DNA of 17,192 nt from an uncultured Oscillibacter sp. (GTDB lineage Bacteria; Bacillota; Clostridia; Oscillospirales; Oscillospiraceae), in assembly GCF_900544955.1 (NCBI RefSeq), contig NZ_UQXD01000047.1, positions 1 to 17,192 on the forward strand, given 5' to 3'. The notes beneath the pieces are model-generated. The model had not been told where the DNA came from. It did not search any database and saw nothing but the letters and a program-made list of their open reading frames with translations. The position numbers were made by a program, and so were the translations under genes. Below, in pieces: positions 13,405 through 17,192 of the stretch; the stretch's first letter is position 1; the number at the start of each line of letters is the position of its first letter.

Positions 13405-14079
13405 ATGGGAGAAATCCGCCGCGTCCGGGAGGAGGAGCTGAAACGGGCACTGGAGCTGCTGGAGCCGCTGTTTGACAGCGTCCGCCTCACGGTGTGCCCC
13501 GGGGGAGAGCCGCCCGCCGGGGAGGAGCCGGAGGGCCTCCGATCCCGGCGGTTTTTATTGGATGGCCCCGGCGGGGAGCGCTGGGCGGAGCTGGAGATTG
13601 CGGACCGCTCGCTGCCGGCGGCGCTTCTGCGGCAGCAGCTGTACCGGGACGATCTCACCGGGGTGTACAACCGGCGGTATCTGAACGAGCTGCGGGCCTT
13701 TCCGGACCGGGCGGCGCAGCGGCTGGGCATTGTGATGCTGGATTTGCGGGGCTTCAAGCAGGTCAACGACACCTGGGGCCACCTGGCGGGAGACGGAGTG
13801 CTGCAGCAGGTGGCGGCGGCCCTGGAGCGGTGCCGGGCGCGGCGGGAGACGGTGGTCCGCTTCGGCGGGGACGAGTTTGTGGTGCTGCTGCCGGACTGCC
13901 GGGAGGAGGACCTGCCCGCCAGGCTCCGGGCCATGGCGGCGGCGGTGGAGCCCGTCACCCCGGCGGACCTGGGCTGGGCCTGGACGGCGTGCTTCCACCC
14001 GTCGGAGGAGTCCCTGGCGGACCTGCTGGAGGCGGCGGACCGCCGGATGTATCTGGAAAAGCGCCGCCGGAACGGCTGA
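13405..14079 (+). CDS. GGDEF-domain diguanylate cyclase
   Basis: A 224-residue cytoplasmic protein predicted to make cyclic di-GMP from two GTP. The cyclase domain runs from about 80 to the end: DDLTGVYNRRYL, the metal aspartate D113 in MLDLRGFKQVND, and an intact active-site loop RFGGDEF (GGDEF at 154-158). The product-inhibition site RxxD five residues before GGDEF is absent (ARRE there), so feedback control is probably missing. The first 78 residues form a small unrecognised, possibly degenerate PAS-like, input region with no membrane segment. I take ATG 13405, eight bases after GGAG; ATG 13399 is too close to it. Expression is probably set by the divergent XRE repressor. Confidence 0.88.
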   Translation: MGEIRRVREEELKRALELLEPLFDSVRLTVCPGGEPPAGEEPEGLRSRRFLLDGPGGERWAELEIADRSLPAALLRQQLYRDDLTGVYNRRYLNELRAFPDRAAQRLGIVMLDLRGFKQVNDTWGHLAGDGVLQQVAAALERCRARRETVVRFGGDEFVVLLPDCREEDLPARLRAMAAAVEPVTPADLGWAWTACFHPSEESLADLLEAADRRMYLEKRRRNG

Positions 14080-14088
14080 AAAACAGAG

Positions 14089-14120
14089 AGAGGCCCCGCG
14101 TCCTTTGGGACGCGGGGCCT
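14089..14120. repeat. 32-bp direct repeat, left copy
   Basis: Identical in sequence and orientation to 15598-15629, and itself palindromic around TTTG. The two copies bracket 1477 bases of AT-rich DNA with two genes. It may be a widely used terminator sequence of this genome or a trace of how the island was inserted. Confidence 0.85.
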
Positions 14121-14127
14121 TTTTTTT
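14089..14127 (+). terminator. terminator of the GGDEF gene; left copy of a 32-bp repeated hairpin
   Basis: AGGCCCCGCGTCC (14091-14103) pairs perfectly with GGACGCGGGGCCT (14108-14120) around TTTG, and eight T follow (14120-14127). Bases 14089-14120 are identical to 15598-15629. It marks the left edge of the AT-rich island. Confidence 0.93.
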
Positions 14128-14233
14128 GAAAAAGCTGCTAAAATTTGCTGCCGGAGCGTTAAAATTACAGGGTGCTATTTTTCATAGTATATATGTGGCA
14201 AAACATATAGATCGAGAGTGTACAAAATCCTTC

Positions 14234-14262
14234 TTGCTTCTTTGCATGGAATAAAATATAAT
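14234..14262 (+). promoter_or_regulatory. promoter of the small membrane protein gene
   Basis: TTGCTT (14234-14239), 17 bases, then perfect TATAAT (14257-14262), 31 bases before the start codon. The rest of 14128-14233 is AT-rich with no gene. Confidence 0.6.
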
Positions 14263-14293
14263 ATTTTCACAAAGAGAAAGGAGTTGATGAGCA

Positions 14294-14521
14294 ATGAAAG
14301 ACAAACGGTTTAGAAGTATTATCTTGCTCCTTGTACTTGTTTTTATGATGCAGTTATATTTGCTGAGAGAAATAAAAAATACGCGGGATGAATTTGTGAA
14401 TCTTTTGAATTATATAGCAAGAAAAGAGGACATCATTACTTCGAAGATTAATGAATTGAGTGATGTGAAAGAGAATATACAAGAGCTTCAAGAATATATT
14501 CAAGAATGCATACCAAAGTAA
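14294..14521 (+). CDS. small single-pass membrane protein with coiled coil, unknown function
   Basis: A 75-residue protein I cannot assign to a family. A basic start (MKDKRFRS) is followed by one membrane helix (about 8-25, IILLLVLVFMMQLYLLR), then a charged, leucine/isoleucine-spaced helix (about 26-72) of coiled-coil type. The N-in, C-out anchored arrangement suggests the coiled coil lies outside the membrane, with positive residues before the helix. AAAGGAG lies ten bases before the ATG and a good promoter precedes it, so it looks like a real gene. Codons are A/T-rich, unlike the flanking genes, which points to horizontal acquisition together with the convergent secreted protein gene. Confidence 0.7.
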   Translation: MKDKRFRSIILLLVLVFMMQLYLLREIKNTRDEFVNLLNYIARKEDIITSKINELSDVKENIQELQEYIQECIPK

Positions 14522-14522
14522 T

Positions 14523-14552
14523 AAAAAGAGAAGGCTATTGCCTTCTCTTTTT
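14523..14552. terminator. bidirectional terminator between the two island genes
   Basis: AAAAAGAGAAGGC (14523-14535) pairs with GCCTTCTCTTTTT (14540-14552) around TATT, a perfect 13-bp stem with A on the left and T on the right. It serves both convergent genes, which end at 14521 and 14561. Confidence 0.92.
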
Positions 14553-14560
14553 CAATTTAA

Positions 14561-15421
14561 TTAAGACGGCCAGAAATATTCACAAGATGTATCACCGGCA
14601 GGGATGGATGCAACTGTGAAAGAAATAGATGCGTCTGCACCGCCCACCGAAACAGAGAAACCGACCTCAGCTTTTAGCCGAATATGACCATACTCTAAAA
14701 ACGATATGAAATCCTTTTTAGCAAAGACATCAGAACTAATGGTAAAGGTTCCCATACCTTCGCGGGTATAATAATAGTTGTCAGACATTGCAACTGGGAA
14801 TCTATGACCAGCACCTAGCGTTTTTAAATTGCCGGTTGGGTAAATAAGGGTTGCGGCAGCAGAGGTATAGTAATCACCGGTATTCACATTATAGTATTTA
14901 ACTTGGGAAGTATTGTAGGTAACATTCCAATCGTTCCAAGAAACTGCAAGAACGTCATTGTTTTTAAAAGCCGGAACGCCATCCCATTCCCAGGTATATC
15001 TAAGCCTACCGGTTGTTCTAGAACCCGCTGTCCAGGAAAAATTTGAAGTGCTGGCTGAAATAGTTACCTTTGAACCGATAGCTCTCATCTCAGCATCTGT
15101 TCCGGTGAAATTTTTAATAAGATTGATTTGACTAGGAGTGTAACCGTGCTTGGAAAGAGCTGTGCTATCTAGGCTTTGAAGGAAGCGGATGTGATCACGA
15201 TATAGTTCTTGATAATTTTGAATTGAGCTAATTTCTTCGTTTGTATATCCGTTTGCCATCAAAGCGGAAGGGCTGGTAGTTGCAAGCTGCTTCAAAGCTT
15301 CATATTCGTTAATCACCTTAGAAGTAGAAAAGCTTGCAATATGGTTTTCAGACGCAAACGTGGGTGCTGACAAAGAACAGACAAGAGCAACAGCAAACAT
15401 CAAACTCAAAAACTTTTTCAT
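14561..15421 (-). CDS. secreted protein of unknown family with duplicated helical motif
   Basis: A 286-residue exported protein. A typical Sec signal peptide covers 1-23 (MKKFLSLMFAVALVCSLSA, cleavage after PTFA). Residues 53-70 (ALMANGYTNEEISSIQNY) and 88-105 (ALSKHGYTPSQINLIKNF) are copies of one helical motif exactly 35 residues apart. From about 117 the protein is rich in Ser, Thr, Tyr and Trp with alternating hydrophobic residues, as in a beta-sheet domain (SNFSWTAGSRTTGRLRYTWEW). Beyond the signal peptide it has no cysteine except one near the end (C281), and no sorting motif or membrane anchor, so release to the medium is likely. AAGGAG lies five bases before the ATG. It is strongly AT-rich. 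I do not recognise the family; binding, adhesion or a toxin-like role would be guesses. Confidence 0.82.
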   Translation of the reverse strand: MKKFLSLMFAVALVCSLSAPTFASENHIASFSTSKVINEYEALKQLATTSPSALMANGYTNEEISSIQNYQELYRDHIRFLQSLDSTALSKHGYTPSQINLIKNFTGTDAEMRAIGSKVTISASTSNFSWTAGSRTTGRLRYTWEWDGVPAFKNNDVLAVSWNDWNVTYNTSQVKYYNVNTGDYYTSAAATLIYPTGNLKTLGAGHRFPVAMSDNYYYTREGMGTFTISSDVFAKKDFISFLEYGHIRLKAEVGFSVSVGGADASISFTVASIPAGDTSCEYFWPS

Positions 15422-15491
15422 AGAAACTCCTTACATCACCAATCAGCCAATAGCACATAATCGCTTAAGAAGTCATTGGAATTACCCTCTA

Positions 15492-15497
15492 ATTATA
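15492..15497 (-). promoter_or_regulatory. possible -10 of the secreted protein gene
   Basis: TATAAT on the minus strand (15497 to 15492), about 71 bases before the start codon, in an AT-rich leader. No good -35 is present at 16-18 bases. The remaining leader to 15597 is AT-rich (a CCATATGG palindrome is near 15506) with no gene that I can see. Confidence 0.35.
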
Positions 15498-15595
15498 AAA
15501 TTTTTCCATATGGTGATATAATCAATCTACATAAAAAAACAGCATGAGTCAACATTTTTTCATAAATATTTAACAAAAATATCTTGTTGAAATGT

Positions 15596-15633
15596 CAAGA
15601 GGCCCCGCGTCCTTTGGGACGCGGGGCCTCTTG
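15596..15633 (-). terminator. hairpin after the ferredoxin gene; right copy of the repeated hairpin
   Basis: A 17-bp perfect stem (15596-15612 with 15617-15633) around TTTG begins one base after the ferredoxin stop codon. Its inner 32 bases equal those at 14089-14120. In the direction of the ferredoxin gene the tail is ACATTTCAAC, a poor T-tract, so it is a weaker terminator than the left copy. Confidence 0.75.
15598..15629. repeat. 32-bp direct repeat, right copy
   Basis: Identical to 14089-14120, same orientation, and marking the right edge of the AT-rich island. The GC content changes sharply at this point. Confidence 0.85.
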
Positions 15634-15634
15634 C

Positions 15635-15817
15635 TCATTCCTCGATGCTGATGGCGCTGACGGGGCAGCCGTCCCGGGCGTCCTGGGCGGACTCCAGCAG
15701 CTCCGCGCCGAAGGCGCCGCCGTGGGCCAGGCCGTCGTCCCCCATGGTAAAGACCTCGGGGCAGGTGCCCGCGCACAGGCCACAGCCGATGCAGTTTTCG
15801 TTGACAGTCGCGTTCAT
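15635..15817 (-). CDS. small ferredoxin (mono-cluster [4Fe-4S] type)
   Basis: A 60-residue cytosolic electron carrier. The motif C9-I-G-C12-G-L-C15-A-G-T-C19-PEVF at the start and the lone GCPVSAI (C50) near the end are the layout of clostridial single-cluster ferredoxins, where three N-terminal cysteines and the late Cys-Pro bind one [4Fe-4S] cluster; C19 may be an extra or disulfide cysteine. Acidic residues dominate the middle and C-terminus. I chose ATG 15817 because GGAGGA lies seven bases upstream; a longer in-frame start would run into the previous gene. It follows the Fe-S protein gene by 16 bases, so both are one operon and may be electron partners. Confidence 0.93.
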   Translation of the reverse strand: MNATVNENCIGCGLCAGTCPEVFTMGDDGLAHGGAFGAELLESAQDARDGCPVSAISIEE

Positions 15818-15833
15818 CGTGGATTCCTCCATT

Positions 15834-16538
15834 TTACTCTTCCAGAATATTTCCATCCCGGCCCAGTGTCACCACCTGCCAGGGGATGAACTTGCCGCTT
15901 GTCCGGAGGGCGGTCTCCGCCGCCCGCTGCAGCCCGCCGCAGCAGGGGACCTCCATGCGGACCACCGTCACCTCCCGGATGTCGTTCCGGCGGAGGATTT
16001 CGGTGAGCTTTTCCGCATAGTCCCCCTCATCCAGCTTGGGGCAGCCGATCATGGTGATGCGGCCCCGCATAAAGCGCCGGTGGAAGTCCGCCCGGGAAAA
16101 GGCGGAGCAGTCCGCCGCGATCAGCAACCGGGCGCCCTGGTAGAAGGGGGCCTCCAGGGGCAGCAGCTTGATCTGCACCGGCCACTGGGCCAGCAGGGAG
16201 ACGGGGGTCTCCTGTGAGGCGGAAGCCGCCGCTGCCCGGGTGCCCAGCGCCCGGCTCTGGCTGCCGGGGCAGCCGGCGGGGGCGGCGCCGCTCCCGGCCG
16301 CCTGGGACTGCCGGGCGGCCACCGCCGCCGCGTCGTAGGCCGCCGCCTCCCGCTCCTCAAAGGTGATGGCCCCGGTGGGGCAGGCGGGCAGGCAGTCCCC
16401 CAGGCCGTCGCAGTAGTCGTCCCGCAGCAGCACCGCCCGGCCCTCCGCCATGCCGATGGCCCCCTCGTGGCAGGCCGCCGCGCAGGCGCCGCAGCCGTTG
16501 CATTTCTCCCGGTCGATGGTGATGATCCTCCGTACCAT
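15834..16538 (-). CDS. ferredoxin-like 4Fe-4S protein with Cys-containing C-terminal domain
   Basis: A 234-residue protein. The N-terminal 60 residues form a two-cluster ferredoxin fold: C13-x2-C16-x2-C19-x3-C23 (CNGCGACAAACHEGAI) and then C43-DGLGD-C49-LPA-C53-P. The second motif has leucine at 46 where the middle cysteine should be, so one cluster lacks a ligand and may be [3Fe-4S] or absent. An Ala/Gln-rich linker (about 65-110) leads to a C-terminal domain of about 115 residues with cysteines in ADCSAF, IGCPKLDEGDY and EVPCCGG. I know this arrangement as a conserved clostridial protein of unknown function, often simply called ferredoxin. AAGGAG lies 12 bases before the ATG. It leads the operon with the small ferredoxin. 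Confidence 0.85.
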   Translation of the reverse strand: MVRRIITIDREKCNGCGACAAACHEGAIGMAEGRAVLLRDDYCDGLGDCLPACPTGAITFEEREAAAYDAAAVAARQSQAAGSGAAPAGCPGSQSRALGTRAAAASASQETPVSLLAQWPVQIKLLPLEAPFYQGARLLIAADCSAFSRADFHRRFMRGRITMIGCPKLDEGDYAEKLTEILRRNDIREVTVVRMEVPCCGGLQRAAETALRTSGKFIPWQVVTLGRDGNILEE

Positions 16539-16578
16539 GGTAGTGTCTCTCCTTTTTTGAATTTCAAACGGATTGCGT

Positions 16579-16607
16579 TTGCTTTGTTGAGGACAGTATC
16601 GTACAAT
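16579..16607 (+). promoter_or_regulatory. possible promoter of the FliB-like gene
   Basis: TTGCTT (16579-16584), 17 bases, then TACAAT (16602-16607), 54 bases before the start codon. It lies in the 123-base gap between two divergent genes. A small inverted repeat GTTGT-TTTG-ACAAC follows it in the leader (about 16623-16636). I found no convincing promoter in the opposite direction. Confidence 0.4.
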
Positions 16608-16661
16608 AGCGGGAGAAAGTCTGTTGTTTTGACAACGGAAAGGAAAAAAGGAGGCGCCGCG

Positions 16662-17192
16662 ATGCTGGTCCGCACACCGGATTACTACGGGGAGTTCCGC
16701 TGTCTGACGGGGAACTGCCCCCACACCTGCTGCGAGAGGTGGGAGGTGGCGCTGGACGAGGACACCGTCCGCCGCTATCAAACGGTCCCCGGCCTCTTGG
16801 GGGAGCGGCTCCGCACCGCCATGGCCCGGGACGGGGAGGGGGCATGGTGCTTTCCCCTGGCGGGGGGCCGCTGCCCCTTTTTGGACCGGGAGAACCTGTG
16901 CGAAATCCACCGGTGGCTGGGCCGGGCCGCCACCTCCGTCACCTGCCGGGAGCACCCCCGGTTCACCGAGGACTACGGCCCCTTCCGGGAGATTCCCCTG
17001 GCCGCCTCCTGTCCGGCGGCGGGGGCGCTGCTGCTGGGCAGCCGGGCGCCGCTGGGCTTCCGGGAGACGGTGACGGCGGAGCCGGAGGAGCCGGGGGATG
17101 CGTGGCTTGCCTGGCTGGTGCCCCTGCGGGCGGGGCTGCTGGACTTGCTGCGGGACCGGCGGCGGCCCCTGCGGCTGCGGCTGGCGGACTTC
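16662..17192 (+). CDS. FliB-like (flagellin lysine-N-methylase family) Cys-rich protein, partial
   Basis: The first 177 codons are open to the window edge; the gene continues beyond it. The N-terminus matches the family in which FliB is the named member: PDYYGEFRC, then C14-x4-C19-x3-C23-C24 (CLTGNCPHTCCERW), GGRCPFLDRENLCEIHRWLG, SVTCREHPRF and LAASCP. These conserved cysteines are thought to hold an Fe-S cluster. FliB methylates flagellin lysines in Salmonella, but clostridia carry many stand-alone relatives outside flagellar loci, so the substrate is uncertain. GGAGG lies seven bases before ATG 16662. It is divergent from the Fe-S protein gene. No flagellar gene is in the window. Confidence 0.8.
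   Translation, partial: MLVRTPDYYGEFRCLTGNCPHTCCERWEVALDEDTVRRYQTVPGLLGERLRTAMARDGEGAWCFPLAGGRCPFLDRENLCEIHRWLGRAATSVTCREHPRFTEDYGPFREIPLAASCPAAGALLLGSRAPLGFRETVTAEPEEPGDAWLAWLVPLRAGLLDLLRDRRRPLRLRLADF

Noticed and set aside
14121..15597. AT-rich island as an insertion sequence or prophage fragment
   Set aside because: No transposase, integrase or terminal inverted repeat other than the terminator hairpins, and no target duplication that I can see.
16623..16636. GTTGT-TTTG-ACAAC inverted repeat in the leader of the FliB-like gene as a riboswitch or terminator
   Set aside because: Only five base pairs, no further structure and no T-tract.

Overview
The window looks like a chromosome segment of a GC-rich, spore-forming gut Firmicute of the Oscillospiraceae type (the Flavonifractor/Oscillibacter neighbourhood is my inference). 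The reasons are strong G/C third-position bias, Shine-Dalgarno sites of the AAGGAGG type, a spore germination gene (spoVAF) behind a sigma-G-like promoter, a TTTACA-type Pho box as in Firmicutes, and clostridial Fe-S proteins. I saw no rRNA, tRNA, CRISPR array, transposase or integrase.

Layout. (1) 1-2484, minus strand: a sugar-acid operon running IlvD/Edd-family dehydratase, then KDPG aldolase, then a PfkB-family sugar kinase (probably KDG kinase) cut by the window edge. A cre-like site lies just upstream. (2) 2641-10232, plus strand: a whole phosphate module, pstS-pstC-pstA-pstB-phoU, an HD-domain hydrolase, a PhoP/PhoB-like response regulator and a PhoR-like kinase. A candidate PhoP box with 11-bp periodicity lies in front, and GC-rich stem-loops lie in the gaps between genes. 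(3) 10278-11561, plus: a monocistronic enolase-superfamily enzyme resembling D-galactarolactone cycloisomerase, with its own promoter and terminator. (4) 11563-13032, plus: spoVAF alone, with a sigma-G-like promoter. (5) 13077-14127: an XRE repressor and a GGDEF diguanylate cyclase, divergent, with two palindromic operators between them. (6) 14121-15597: an AT-rich island with two convergent genes (a small membrane coiled-coil protein and a secreted protein of unknown family), bracketed by two identical 32-bp terminator hairpins. (7) 15596-16538, minus: a ferredoxin-like Fe-S protein and a mono-cluster ferredoxin. (8) 16662-end, plus: a Cys-rich FliB-like protein, partial.

How they work together. 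The pst-pho block is a self-contained phosphate uptake and sensing unit in which the HD-domain protein sits between the transporter regulator PhoU and the two-component system, so it is the best candidate here for an unrecognised part of phosphate signalling. The sugar-acid operon and the cycloisomerase-like enzyme both fit use of uronic/aldaric acids, as expected in a gut organism. The XRE/GGDEF pair looks like a small self-regulated c-di-GMP switch. The AT-rich island differs so much in composition from its surroundings that recent acquisition is likely. Statements on function rest on motif recognition by eye, not on database searches.
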